This document shows positions 11,912 through 24,394 of a stretch of DNA of 64,000 nucleotides, in pieces. The DNA lies in the NCBI RefSeq assembly GCF_018687715.1, contig NC_056766.1, positions 45,300,933 through 45,364,932 of the forward strand, written 5' to 3'. The translations under genes and the position numbers were made by a program. How positions within the stretch are numbered: position 1 is the stretch's first letter; each line of letters begins with the position of its first letter. The DNA is from Carya illinoinensis. Taxonomy: Eukaryota > Streptophyta > Magnoliopsida > Fagales > Juglandaceae. The notes beneath the pieces are model-generated. The model was not told where the DNA came from. It ran no database searches and was given only the letters and a program-made list of their open reading frames with translations.

Positions 11912-12617
11912 TCCGTCCGTCCCTAGTTCCCCCAAAACGAAAAACTAAACTACTCAAAAGAAAACTAAACAAGTTGCCGCCCACTGGAATTAAGAGGTAA
12001 AGCTAGGAAACGAAAAAGAAATAAAACAAATCTCAACAAGAAAGAAAGAGTGCTTCCGCCGACCCTCTTGAACGAAAACTCAGAAATCTTCAACATTAAC
12101 CTTCAGTAAGCATTCTGCATTAAAATCTTCAATACCTACAAAAATTGTCAAGCTCTTTGCTAATCATTTCAGCAAATATTTTTACAGTATCATGTCAGTC
12201 GCTCTCAAGAAATTTGTAAGTACCAAAGGGTCCTTCTGCTACATGCTCTACTGCATCTTTCTTTTTTGACTACAGTGTTCCCAAGCACTCCAAAATAACA
12301 TTTGGGGCTTCTATTTCCCCAACCACCATGAAAGTGAATCTGCAAGATATGCCAAGTACTACACGAGCATTCCTATTACCTAAATTTCAAGAAAATTGGA
12401 CTAATGATCAAGTTTCATTTTTGTTACTTGATTTGGGCCATAGGAGCTAATTGTGGGGTGGTCACTCGAGTTCCGATAAGACCATACACAGAGTCAGGAG
12501 AGAATTTTAATGGCCACGTCTCAAGAGTGATGTTAAGTAGTTTGTTAGAGGTTGTGACCTCTATCAAAGTATTAAGTCCTCTAACACCCTCCCAAGTGGG
12601 TTACTATAGCCCCTCTT
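10926..12617. other. Unassigned AT-rich intergenic stretch with (AG)n microsatellite
   Basis: No coding region or transposon end could be recognised. A (GA)n tract of about 36 bases lies at about 11872-11908 and creates a long artificial minus-strand frame at 11679-11984. The last few hundred bases may be the decayed upstream part of the gypsy element that follows. Confidence 0.5.
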
Positions 12618-13740
12618 GATACCCACACAGCCCTGGACACATATAACCATGGACTTCTTAGAGGGCCTTCCTAACTCTAGAGGATTTAAAAGCCTCTAGG
12701 TGGTAGTTGATAGGCTTACGAAGTTTAGTCACATAACTCCCCTAAAAAACCCATACATTGCCAAGGACATAGCCAATTTGTTTTTCAAGCGTATATTTAA
12801 GTTACATGGTCTCCCTCTCTCAATAGTCTTGTATAGAGACAAGACATTCACAAGCGGTTTTTGGCAAAAGTTGTTTAGCTTACAAGGGGTCCAGATGGCA
12901 TTGAGTATAGCCTATCACCCTCAAACTGATAGGCAAATAGAGATTGTAAACAAGACATTTGAAAACTTCCTAAGATGCTTCTTAGGAGACAGACTAGGGG
13001 ACTGGGTTTCTTGGATACCACTTGCGGAGTGGTGGTACAATTCCACTCCTCATGTATCATTCAAATTGTCACCCATCGAAGCATTATACCACTCCTCATG
13101 TATCAACCAAATTGTCACCCATCGAAGCATTATATGGTTAACCCCCTCCCCAATGGTTAGAATATATACCTAGCACTGCTAAGGTAGCCACTGTAGAAGA
13201 ACACCTCTAGAACCGTGACAAGATTTCTCATCTACTCCAGCACAACCTACAAAAAGCCTAAGACCTAATGAAAAGTATGCTGACTTATGAAGGAATGAAA
13301 GGGAATCTTCTAAGGGTGAGTGGGTATACATTAGGCTCCAGCCATACAAACAAGCCACAGTGGCTTTTCGTCGTAGCAACAAACTAGCCCCAAAATTCTT
13401 TGGGCCATTTAAGATATTACAAAGGATAGGGAAGGTTGCATACCACTTGGAGCTGCCATCCTCCACTCGGATCCACCCCACTTTTCATGTTTCATTGCTA
13501 AAAAAGAAACTGGGGTCTTCCACCACCGCTGTTCTAGATCTACCACCAGTTGATGATGATGGAGTCCTTTGACAAAGCTAGAAGAGATCCTAGCTCATTG
13601 TATGGTGAAATTTGGAAACCTAGACAAAGCCGAGCACTTGGTGCATTGGAAGGGGCAAGAAGCAAAAGAAGCCAATTGAGAGACGTATTCAAAGCTCAAA
13701 GAAGACTTCTCTCACCTTGTAGGCAAGGTGTTTAGGAGAG
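12618..13740 (+). pseudogene. Ty3/gypsy chromovirus relic: integrase core and chromodomain-like tail
   Basis: Integrase signatures in order: TMDFLEGLPNSRGF (first Asp, from about 12646), VVVDRLTKFSHITPL, RDKTFTSGFWQKLF (second Asp, about 12840) and AYHPQTDRQIEIVNKTFE (Glu, about 12910-12965). The C-terminal integrase region (FRRSNKLAPKFFGPFKIL, about 13360-13420) and HPTFHVSLLKKKLG follow. After a stop, a decayed LVHWKGQEAKEANW stretch at about 13640-13675 looks like a chromodomain, which targets chromoviruses to heterochromatin. Broken by TAG at 12697-12699, a 46-bp tandem duplication, a frame change and TGA near 13570. No LTRs were identified. Confidence 0.82.
13043..13134 (+). repeat. 46-bp tandem duplication inside gypsy integrase
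   Basis: Units 13043-13088 and 13089-13134 differ at about two positions. As 46 is not a multiple of three, the duplication shifts the integrase reading frame. Confidence 0.92.
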
Positions 13741-14066
13741 GAAGGAGTTGTAACGAGGCTCACCAGACCAAGGGTTTTCTCAAGCTCAGTTTTGAGATGT
13801 AGGACAAGTATCAAGGAAGGTGGGTTCTATCAGTGTGCTTGGAAGAGTTAAGTTCAACTGAAGTGGAGAAGGGTGAGTCAGGTCAAGCATCACTAACTCG
13901 GGGTCTTATTGTCTTTTCCTAATTTCTTTCTCTTCCTCTCCATTCTCTCATTTCTAGGGGAGCTCCCCTCGAAGATAGCAAAACCCTAATTTGCTAGGAT
14001 TTATCTAGTGTGTTATAGCTCTTTCTATTATCGTGACTACTTTCACAAAGTCAAAAGTCTTGTAGA
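13741..14066. other. 3' remnant of gypsy element and unassigned sequence
   Basis: No further coding motif. A purine-rich stretch near 13730-13750 and text such as GGGGAGCTCCCC near 13958 may belong to the decayed gypsy 3' region, but no LTR boundary could be fixed. Confidence 0.35.
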
Positions 14067-14146
14067 CAGGGCCGGCTCAATGGTAAGACCATTTAGGCTA
14101 TTGCCTAAAGTCCTACACTATGTAAGGCCTCCAAAATTAAAAATGA

Positions 14147-14191
<45 letters not shown>

Positions 14192-14520
14192 TTTTAATTT
14201 TTGAAAAAAAATAAAAACCATTTCATTAAATAACTTTTATATTTTTCAATGTGTTCAAGGTCCCACAATACTAAATTTAATATTTAATACAATGACTTAT
14301 TTATATTTTAAATAATTTTTTAAGATCTTGCTAAACTGAGGTACAAAATTTGTATTGAGACCTTATTTTAAATTGTTGTATTAAATATAAATTAAAAAAA
14401 TAGTTAAATATTTTAAATAAAATCTCGTTTTATTGAAAATTTTTAAAATATTCTATATAATAATTTATATTTTATTGTATTATAATTACGAATGACTAAC
14501 TTAAATTTCACTTTAGGCGA
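14067..14520 (+). mobile_element. hAT-like element fragment (CAGGGCCGGCTCA end)
   Basis: Begins CAGGGCCGGCTCAATGG and continues with a TTGCCTAAAGTCC / AGGCCTCCAAAATT stretch, like the left ends of widespread non-autonomous plant hAT elements. A T run of about 40 bases follows at 14147-14186. No matching right terminal repeat or 8-bp TSD was found before 14520, so it appears truncated. Contains no gene. Confidence 0.4.
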
Positions 14521-14556
14521 TGACATTCATCAACCGTTGCATGATTATGAGATCAT

Positions 14557-14944
14557 AAAAAAGCAATCAAGTTGGAAATTGCTTTGGCTAGAGTTGCCTT
14601 ACTAATTCCATCAAGTCCTAAGATCCTACCATTCGTACATCATAATTTTTCCCAACACTTGAATGCAAATTCATGATATCCCATACCTGGGAATCTAAGC
14701 TAACCAGATACGTACTTCGCGACAGGTAAATATGAATGACTTGCTATTAATCTTGAGATGTATTGAACAATTAATCCTTCAATGAATTTAGATCGATCTA
14801 TTGATGGAAGCCAGAAAATCAATAAACAACGTACGTACGTCAATTATTTTTCTTGATTCCTTTTTCCCCTCCTCCGAATGATCTTTAAAATACTGGAACC
14901 GCAAATTAAATTCTTCAAAAGACCAGCTTCTAATTAACTTCAAT
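14557..14944 (-). pseudogene. Third TNL fragment, antisense: intron 1 end and NB-ARC start
   Basis: Read on the minus strand, this matches the 3' end of TNL intron 1 and the start of exon 2 of TNL-A and TNL-B. Matching landmarks are an intron stretch with GTTAATTAGAAGC, a segment like SHSYLPVAKY, and then GGGATATCATGAATTTGCAT and the P-loop region reading GLDGIS where GLGGIG is expected. Single-base losses and a changed P-loop lysine region show decay. Homology stops abruptly at 14557 within the post-P-loop helix. At 14944 the homologous intron is cut by a CACTAC sequence. It resembles TNL-B slightly more (shared CATTCGGAGGAGG-like intron text). Confidence 0.85.
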
Positions 14945-16439
14945 CACTACAAGAAATTTAGCTTTTTCCCATGAAATTTTTTTTGCAAGCTCTACATTTG
15001 TGGCAAATACTTAGCTTATGACACGAAAACTCTCCGTGGAAAACAAAAAAAAAAAAAATTTGCTATTTTCCACGAGATTACGTCTCACGAGCAAGAATTT
15101 GTGGTAAAAGCGATTTGTTGTGGCAAAGAAACGAATTTTTGCAGCGACTAAATCAACAAGATTAAACACCGTATATTAATTATTTGTTATTTGTGGTGAG
15201 AAACTATAAGATGTTACGGTGATAATAAATCGCCGCAAATAGTTTTAAATACTAAAACCCACTTTTTCCCCTTATTTCTTGCTTCCCCAACCCGACACCC
15301 GCTCTCCATTGCACCGTCCCTCCCAGCGAAAACTTCACAGCTTACCTCCCAACCAGGCCACGCTACCGATGTCGACAGCTCCACCTCCACCGCCACATCA
15401 CGCAGGTGACCCTCCCATTCTGATCATCCCTCTCTCTATCGTGTTCTGTTTTCTCTCCACCAAAGCTCACTCCCCTTGTAGCTCTCTCCCTTCTCCTTCG
15501 ATTTCTCTCCTCATGGCACAATGCCACCAGCGGCGCCACATGATGCCGGTAAGCTTCTCTCCCTCCGATGGCCTTCCTCCAACTGCTTTTTTTTCTTAAT
15601 TAAAGGAGATGAAATTTGGGGTATTTTTTCTCGAGTTATTAAAGTGGATTATTTTCTATGTTATGACTGCTATTATATGTGCGTACCTTGCTAATAATGA
15701 ATGCAATGAATTAACAAAATGCACAGCAAGTGTTTGTAAAAATGAAATAGAGACTTAACTTCATATGGAGTAGGTAAAGACAAGGTAGTGATGTCCCCTA
15801 CAATGGGAAATGAGATAAATTTTCAGTTGAGTGGAGAGAAATAGAAGATCTTGTGTATACTGTGGTGGGTTTGATTCAATAAGTATATGCATGTATTTAT
15901 TTGTTGTAAACTTTATACCATGTAAAAATGTTAGACTTCATTTAATTATCTTGTGTGTAGTAAATGGGAAATCGGGCTAACTTGGACTCACTTTAGCTAT
16001 TGAAAATCTTGGTAGTATAATGGGCTATTCATGAAGTTCGACTATGCTTCTTTTATAACTTTCATTGAAGTTGACTATGCTTTTTCACTTGGTTGATTCA
16101 CAGATTTTTGGTTTACCAAGGATAGCTTTCAAAGGTCCTATGCCTTTCTTTCCATGTTTTAGTAGCATTAATTCTTGGGTAAGTGGAGAGTCTAAATGCA
16201 ACCACTTCAAAATTAGATAGCTTAAGGTTTTGGATTTAGGCTCAACATGTTTGTGTTTTGTTCCTTTTAATAAGTTTTGTTATGTATTTGGTGTGCATGC
16301 TTTCTTTTTTTCTTCTCTTAAATTCTGGTTTGAAATCTAGCATTGTGTAAGATGGTAATATAATGTATGGTAGAAACAAGTATTTGTGAAGGTAGAAACA
16401 AGAGAAATTAGTTTTCAACCTACTGCTTGATGAACACAT

Positions 16440-16881
16440 TTCAGAAACATCATATTATTTAAGAATGATGATATTTTCTTATTCTTCCATTTTCTTCTGG
16501 AATTATTTGACTCTGAAATTTCTTTTTCCTCCAATTATAAGACATGTAGCCTAAGAGATATAGGGTAGAAATCAGAACATAGGTTATGCAGGTTTCCTAT
16601 TTTCCTAAAAAAAAATAAAAAATCTTTTATTTGACAAAATTAGGCAATTGTTTTGCTGCTCCATATGATTTGATGAATTTACTATATCTAACATGTGTTT
16701 TCTCTCTCATTCTTGAGATATCCCCAATAAAAGTTGTATCATATTCATGATTTCATTCGTATTTTCCTTGGACATTTGCTCCTAAAGTAATTATTGGTCA
16801 TAGATCTTTGTTTTTTATTATTTGCACTTCATGCTATGGCTGATATCTCTCTTTCATGATTTTATTTAGGTTTTTGGTAAT

Positions 16882-16912
<31 letters not shown>

Positions 16913-17805
16913 TAGGGAAGTTCTAGTTCAAGCACTTGAGCATGTCCAACTATCAAAACCAATTCTTAAGATTTGTACTCTTAGTTTGTGAAAATATATG
17001 TTGCGGTTGATACTTCTCATGTCAGATCACTATACCAAGAAGCAAAGGAAAATACATGTGTTGTTTCAGCTCTTTCTTTCACTATAAGACTTGTGAGTCA
17101 TTTTCTTTGTAATAGGTCTGGTTATCCAATTGTACTAACAGTCGTATTGAAATTTTGAAGGTATTGGTTACCAACCTAAATGCATGGTTGGTGCAGAGCT
17201 CAACATAGTTGTGGTTGCTGCTATTAATATGATACGTGATGGGAGAACTGAGGTAAATAGTTTTGGAAATAGAAATCTGAAATAGTTAGTTTTCCACTTG
17301 AATGTTCTCATTAGTGCCAAAGCACTAAACTCTTTATTGCTCTTGGGTTATCATTAGGAGTTTTTCTTTAAAACATGTTAGCACAATTTTAGTTCTTTTT
17401 TTGAAATTGTTATTAGTGTCAATTTAAATTTCTAAGGTTTGTATATAATTTTTTAGCTTATATTAGACAATTTTTTATGATCATTTTTGGCTCTGCCTCA
17501 TCCTTTTTTGCATTTACAATTTTTTTTTTTTTTTATGAAACAATAATTCCATTTGCAACCTTTGCTGGAAATAGGCCATAAAGTCTATAGCAGACTAATA
17601 TTATAACAAATACTAACTTATTAGCTTACTAACAGTCTGTAGGCCAATATCTTTATGTTGTATGTAATGAAAACGTTTCAGAAACTTCATATTGTTTAAA
17701 AATGATGATATTTTTAGTTATAAAAAAAATGATGATATTATACTATTCTTCCATTTTCTTCTGGAATTATTTGACTCTGAAATTTCTTTTTCCTCCAAGT
17801 ATATT
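16440..17805 (+). repeat. Internal direct repeat pair in the noncoding interval
   Basis: A block of about 110 bp at 16440-16548 recurs at about 17678-17800 (shared core ATTCTTCCATTTTCTTCTGG). A separate block at about 17437-17525 recurs at 26949-27037 on the far side of the SIRE element (shared start GTTTGTATATAA). Poly-A at about 16880-16908. No gene seen. Confidence 0.7.
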
Positions 17806-18339
17806 GAACATCTCTGTATGAACATCTATTTATTTCTAAGTATATTTTTTCAAAACCACATGTCTGAACTTTTACAATTCAAACAACTAAGTATATTTCT
17901 TTGGTTATCTTTTCATGCTAGTGCCTTTGGAGTGCTCTTTTTTGTATGCAAGTGAATCCAACAAGTCAAAAAAGTAAGATCGAGTCATATATGAGGATGT
18001 TTGGGTTTTAATGGCATTTGGTGTGGCTTTTTGGTATGTTTTGAAAAGCAAACCTCAACCATTTATACATGGGAGTATTTGTTGAATCATGTTTTGGGTG
18101 CAATGCCCCGTGGACTTAGTCGAGCGGAGTGGCTTCAAGCTTTGCCACGTGCGTTGGTTGCTTGAGTTTGTGAAGACTGACAAGGAATTCCAGAGTAGAG
18201 GCATGAACTCAAGTGTTATTTATTGTGTTGAACTTAAGTGTTATTTCAATAAAATATCTACATTTGTGTTGGATTGGTTTACATGGGCAACAAGTTTGTT
18301 GATATGGCTTACAATACAAGATTTTAAGTTATATATATG

Positions 18340-19663
18340 TGTTGAACCCAAGGTTTCAAGTTTTGTGTAATTATATATCTACACATGGATTTTGATGATA
18401 ACAAATGAATTCAAAGAATAAAGGAGTCTCAAGCTCAAGTTATCTACACAATGGAGTTAAGCACATCAAGGAAATAAGAATGAGCAAGAAGGGAACAAGT
18501 TCACATTAAAGTCATAGAGTAATGTTGTAAATCTCTTAAATTCGAAATTAGGATTAAGGCTCAAAATTAATATTTTATCATAAAGCATTAAAATACATTT
18601 TCCACATGTGCATGAATATTTTGAAAATTAAATTTGAAAATTTTGAAAGATAATTGATTGTCATCTTTCACATGTGCATACTTTGATTAAAGAGTTGAAC
18701 TTTGAAAATATTAAAGATGATTGATTGTCATCTTACACATGTGCATGTTTTATTTGAATATTTTCAAAAGTGATTGATGCTTTTTTAGACTTATACAAAA
18801 GGTAGATGATTTTGTTTGAAAAGTAAAGTGTGCTCCTTTTGTCATATGCAAAAAGTAAAAGATTAGGTTTGAATTTTTGAAAAAAGAAAGTATGCTCCTT
18901 TTGTCATATGTCAAAAGTAAATGATTAGGTTTGAAGTTTTTGAAAAATGAATGATGTTGTCTTTGACAATTGAAAAGGAAGAACCTTTTATTTGAATTTT
19001 TTGAAAAAGTGAATGATGTTGTCTTTGACATGTGAATCTTTTTAAATTTGAATATGAAGTCTCATATGCCTATAAATAGATCATTTGAGAGCTTCACATT
19101 TACAACATCCAGAGCATACAACATTCATTCAAAACTTTCATTCTCTCTTCTCTAAGCATTGAGCCTTAATTCTTGTTCATTTTGAGAGATATAGTTTGCC
19201 CTGTATTGTTCTTATTTCACTTATTGATGAGTGTTTTCTGATAACCTACCCACTATCAGCTCTTGTATCAGAAAAAGGGTGTGTATAACCCTTATGCGTG
19301 TAGAAAGTATTCTACACGGGGAATAGTTGAATCACCACGTGTAAGGTGATTGCAAATGTAGAGGGTGTTCTACACGGATCCTTTGTAGCGGTGTTGTTCA
19401 AAGGTGTAATAGGTTTCTATCTCCACCTGAAGGAGATTGAATAGTGAATTTGGGAATCCTCAAGGGGTAGCTTGAGGCGAGGACGTAGGCAGTGGGGCCG
19501 AACCTCGTTAACATACTGAGTTTGCTTCTCTCTTACCCTTACTCTTTATATTTATTGCTATTTCATATTTTGTTTATATTTTATATTATATATTTGATTT
19601 ATAATTGTTATTTTTTTAATACAACTCAATTCACCCCCTCTTGTTTTAGTCATCTGGGCAACA
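18340..19663 (+). repeat. SIRE-type element, 5' LTR
   Basis: TG...CA long terminal repeat. The frames seen in it (for example 18750-19031 minus and 19492-19737 plus) recur in the 3' LTR and are not genes. Confidence 0.95.
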
Positions 19664-20932
19664 ATCCTTCAGACTCAAGGTCGAGAAATCTGGAAATGTA
19701 TTGTAAATGGACCTTATATTCCAACAAAAGTGGTTGATGGAGTAAAGGTCAAAAAGGAAGAAGAAGAGTTTGATCGTGAAGACGATAGACTTTATACTTT
19801 GAATTTAACTGCTATGAATTTATTATTTAATGCTCTCAATGGAAATGAGTTTAATAGAATAATGACTTGTGCTACGGTAAAAGAAATTTGGGATAACTTG
19901 GAAGTTACTTATGAAGGAACTTCGCAAGTCAAAGAATCAAAAATTTATATTCTTACTTATGAATATGAAATGTTTAAGATGAATGATGATGAATCTATTT
20001 CTAGTATGCACACTCGTTTTACTAATATCATAAACAGCTTGACAGCTCTTGGCAAAATTTATTCCAAGGTGGAGATAGTAAGAAAAATTCTCAACTCTCT
20101 ACCAAAACGCTGGGAATCAAAAGTGACAGCGATTCTTGAAGCTAGAGATCTCAAGAAGCTCGAAGTGAATGAACTCATCGGGTCACTTATCACCCATGAG
20201 TACACATTGAAAAGAGGAGAAGAAGAAGGAAAGCCATAGAAGAGCTTGGCACTTAAAGCTGTTCCTCATGAAAGTGAAAGCGATGACGATGAGGAAAATG
20301 AAGACAAAGATGAAGAAGTTGCGATGATAACAAGAAGAATTCAGAGGTTCTTAAAGAAAAATAAAACTCCTCCGAGGAAATCCTTCAAAAAGTTTTCCAA
20401 GAAAGATTCAGGTAAAAATGACACTTTAATTTGTTATAAATGCAATAAGCCTGGTCATATCAAGCCAGATTGTCCTCTGCTAAAGAAAGATCGAAACAAG
20501 GGCAAGAAAGCAATGAAAGCTACATGGGATGATGATTCAAGTAGCTCAGATAGTGAAGCAAGCAATGGAGAATCAGCAAATCTTTGTCTTATGGCTAAAG
20601 ATGACATTGAGGTAACAAATCTTGATAATATTGAAGATCCTTCATATGAAGAATTACAAAATGTTTTAGAAGAGGTTTATGAGGAATTTGAAAAATTGGG
20701 TATCAAATATACTGCTTTGAAAAAGAAAAATTCTTCTTTAACAAACGAAATTGATATTTTAAGAAAAGAAAGTATCATTTTGAAAGATGAAAATCTTGAG
20801 TTGAATAAGAAGAAAACCGATTTAGAAAATATTGTTGAAAACTTTACGAATGGAAAAAGAAATTTTGAAAAACTTCTTAGTAGTCAAAGATGTGTTTTTG
20901 ACAAGGCAGGTTTGGGATATATGCCAAAATAA
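19664..20932 (+). pseudogene. gag: SIRE-type gag, 5'-deleted and interrupted
   Basis: Gag of the SIRE-type element. The frame is open from the LTR edge but lacks the normal N-terminal part. It starts near the conserved VNGPYIPTKVV segment and continues through ATVKEIWDNLEVTYEGTSQV and LNSLPKRWESKV. A TAG at 20237-20239 interrupts the frame. Beyond it come a CCHC knuckle, CYKCNKPGHIKPDC, an acidic/serine-rich stretch and a coiled-coil rich in Glu, Lys and Leu. The frame ends at 20932. A second knuckle-like CNFCNRNGHNYHTC follows in another frame near 21076-21117. These breaks, plus the missing PBS, make it non-functional. Confidence 0.88.
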
Positions 20933-21254
20933 AAATACAAACCTTATAAAAATTTCTTTGATAATCCTTCTACATCAAAGACCAATATTCAAAATTTTTT
21001 TTATAAAAATAATTTTGTCAAAAAAAGATATTATTATAATCATTCAAGTTTTTTATATATGTCACATGCTATTTGCAATTTCTGTAATAGAAATGGTCAT
21101 AATTATCATACTTGTCCTATTAGAAGAAATCATACAATGACTATTAGGGCCATATGGGTACCTAAAAATCTTATTTCTTCTAATACTAATAAATAAAGGA
21201 CCCAAAGAACTTGGGTACCAAGAAAAATCATTTTAATTGTTTTTATAGGTATGC

Positions 21255-24200
21255 ATGAAGTCATCCACAAGTAAAAACAAATGGTTTTTAGATAGTGGAT
21301 GTTCAAGACACATGACGGGAGACAAGACTAAGTTCTTTGATCTTAGATCTAAAGAAGAAGGATACGTGACATTTGGAGACAACTCTAAAGGGAAGATCGT
21401 GGGGATAGGTAAAATTGGTAATGAATCTTCTCTCATAATTGAAGATGTTCTACTTGTTGAAGGTCTAAAACATAATCTTTTGAGCATAAGTCAATTATGT
21501 GATAAAAGATTTACAGTTACTTTCAAAATGGATAAGTGCATTATTTTGAATGACCATGATTGTAATATTTGTTTTATTGCTTTTAGAAACAATAATGTTT
21601 ATACAATCGATTTTGAAGAAATTATCTCACAAGATGCTATTTGCTTTTCAGCTCAAAATGAAACTAGTTGGCTATGGCATAAAAGATTAGGTCATGCCAA
21701 CATGGAACTTATTTCCAAACTTTCAAAAAAATGATTTTGTGAGAGGTTTACCAAAAACAATTTTTCTTAAAGACAAAATTTGTGATGCATGCCAATTTGG
21801 TAAACAAACAAAAACTTCTTTTAAAACCAAGAAACATATTTCCACTACTAGACCATTGCAACTGATACACATGGATCTTTTTGGACCAAATAGAGTTGCA
21901 AGTCTAGGAGGAAAATATTATGCATTTGTTATTGTTGATGATTTCTCTAGATATACTTGGGTCATCTTTCTTGCTCATAAAGATGAGGCACATAATGCCT
22001 TTACCAAGTTATGCAAGAGAATTCAAAATGAAAAGGGCTATACTATTTCAAGTATCCGAAGTGATAGGGGAAAAGAGTTTGTTAATAAAAATATTGAAAC
22101 ATTTTGTGATGAAAATGGTTTTGTGTATAATTTTTCTGCTCCTCGAACTCCTCAACAAAACGGGGTAGTAGAGAGGAAAAATAGATCTCTTCAAGAGATG
22201 GCAAGAACAATACTCAATGAGAACAACTTGGCTAGTTATTTTTGGGCCGAGACGGTAAGTACTGCATGTTATGTTATAAATAGAGTTATGTTAAGGTCTA
22301 AATTAGATAAAACCCCCTATGAGCTTTGGAATGAGAAAAAGCCAAACATTGGTTACTTTCATGTATTTGGATGCAAATGTTTTATTTTGAATGACAGAGA
22401 TAATTTAGGCAAGTTATTTGAAAAATCTGATGAAGGTATTTTTCTCGGGTATTCTACTAATAGTAAAGCTTATAGAGTATTCAATAAAAAGACTTTAATT
22501 GTACAAGAATCTATGCATGTAGTATTTAATGAATCTAATTCTCTACTCTCCAAGAAATCTATTGATGAAGAAACAGGAGGTATAAATAACACGGAAAGTC
22601 TCAATCTCAACAAAGAGAACACAATAGAAGAAGTTCAACATGGAACCATCAGGACAGATCATCAAAATTTAATACAAGATGCAACCAAACAGTGAAAATT
22701 TGTGAAAGATCATCCAGTGGAACAAATTTTGGGAGAACCTTCACAAGGAGTAAGTACTCGATCATCTCTTAGAAATATTTGCAATCATACTGCTTTTCTA
22801 TCTCAGATTGAACTTAAAAATATTGATGACGCACTTCTTGATGAATCTTGGATTCTAGCTATGCAAGAAGAGTTGAATCAATTTGAAAGAAATGATATTT
22901 GGATACTTGTTCCTAGACCCAAAAAGCATACTATTATTGGAACAAAATGGGTTTTTAGAAACAAGAAAGATGAGTCCGGAGTCATTACTAGAAATAAGGC
23001 TCGACTTGTAGCCCAAGGTTTTAATCAAGAAGAAGGAATCGATTATGATGAGACATATGCACCAGTCGCAAGATTAGAAGCTATTCGAATGCTACTTGTA
23101 TATGCTTGTTATAAAGATTTCAAACTTTTTCAAATGGATGTTAAAAGTGCTTTCTTAAATGGTTTTATAAATGAAGAGGTATATGTTGAGCAACCTCCAG
23201 GTTTTGAAAATCATATTTCCCCAAATCATGTTTTCAAACTCACAAAAGCACTATATGGACTTAAACAAGCTCCTAGAGCTTGGTACGAGAGACTCAATGG
23301 TTTCTTGATTGAAAAAGGTTTTTCAAGAGGAAAAATCGACACAACTCTTTTCATTAAATATGAAAATGATGATATTCTTTTGATTCAGATTTATGTTGAT
23401 GATATAATATTAGGTGCTACTAATGAAAATATGTGTCAAGTTTTTGCTAAGACTATGCAGGAAGAATTTGAGATGAGCATGATGGGAGAACTTACATTCT
23501 TTCTTGGATTGCAAATTAAGCAAGAAAAAAGTGGGACATTTATCAATCAATCAAAATATATTAAGGAATTACTGAAGAAGTTTGGGATGGAAAGTGCTAA
23601 GGAAATTGGAACACCAATGAGCCCATCAACTAAACTTGATAAAGATGAATCCAGTAAGCTAGTTGACTCGAAAATATATCGAGGTATGATTGGTAGCTTA
23701 TTATATTTAACAACCAGTAGACCAGATATTATGTTTAGTGTGTGCTTATGTGCACGCTTTCAATCATCTCCAAAAGAATCACATTTAATTGCAGTTAAGC
23801 GCATTCTTAGATATCTTAGTGGTACAATTAACCTAGGGTTATGGTACCCTAAGCATACATCTTTCGATCTAATCAGCTACACAGATGCAGATTATGCTAG
23901 TTGTAAAATAGATCGAAAAAGCACTAGTAGAGCATGCCATTTCTTAGGTCATGCACTAGTTTCCTGGTTTAGTAAAAAATAAAATTCTGTTGCACTATCT
24001 ACTGCTGAGGCTGAATATGTTGCTGCGGGTAGTTGTTGTGCTCAAGTTCTCTACATGAAGCAACAACTTGAAGATTTTAAACTCATGTATAATCACATTC
24101 CAATCAAATGTGATAGTACAAGTGCTATAAATCTTTCAAAGAACCAAATACAACATTCTAGAACTAAGCATATTAAAATAAGATATCATTTTCTTCGAGA

Positions 24201-24345
24201 TCATGTGCAGAAAGGCGATATAGTACTAGAGTTCACAAACACACACGATCAGTTAGCAGATATTTTCACAAAACCTTTACCAGAAGATAGATTATGTATG
24301 ATCAGAAGAGAAATAGGTATGATGCATGCTATGAATATCTCTTAA
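21255..24345 (+). pseudogene. pol: SIRE-type pol (protease, integrase, RT, RNase H), interrupted
   Basis: Protease site WFLDSGCSRHMTGD near 21290. GAG-pre-integrase WLWHKRLGHANM near 21670. Integrase core with HMDLFGPN (first Asp), SDRGKEF (second Asp) and PQQNGVVERKNR (Glu), 21870-22180. RT starts near 22850, with [14 protein letters not shown] and the catalytic IYVDDIILG near 23390. RNase H has [16 protein letters not shown] and ALSTAEAEYVAAGS. Broken by a frameshift in an A run near 21728, TGA at 22693-22695 and TAA at 23980-23982. Order protease-integrase-RT-RNase H defines Copia. Confidence 0.93.
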
Positions 24346-24394
24346 AAGATAGATCAGAGTCAATAAAAATAGAGATAGATTTTTTTAAATATTT

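Noticed and set aside
11679..11984. 101-aa minus-strand Ser/Leu/Phe frame
   Set aside because: Created by the (GA)n microsatellite; resembles a membrane protein only by composition.
15279..15599. Pro/Ser-rich 106-aa frame as a host gene
   Set aside because: No domain, no homologue in the window, and inside a probable DNA transposon.
18750..19031. 93-aa minus-strand frame, with a longer twin at 25707-26087
   Set aside because: Both lie at the same place in the two LTRs of the SIRE element; low-complexity Lys/Phe/Ser translation of AT-rich repeats.
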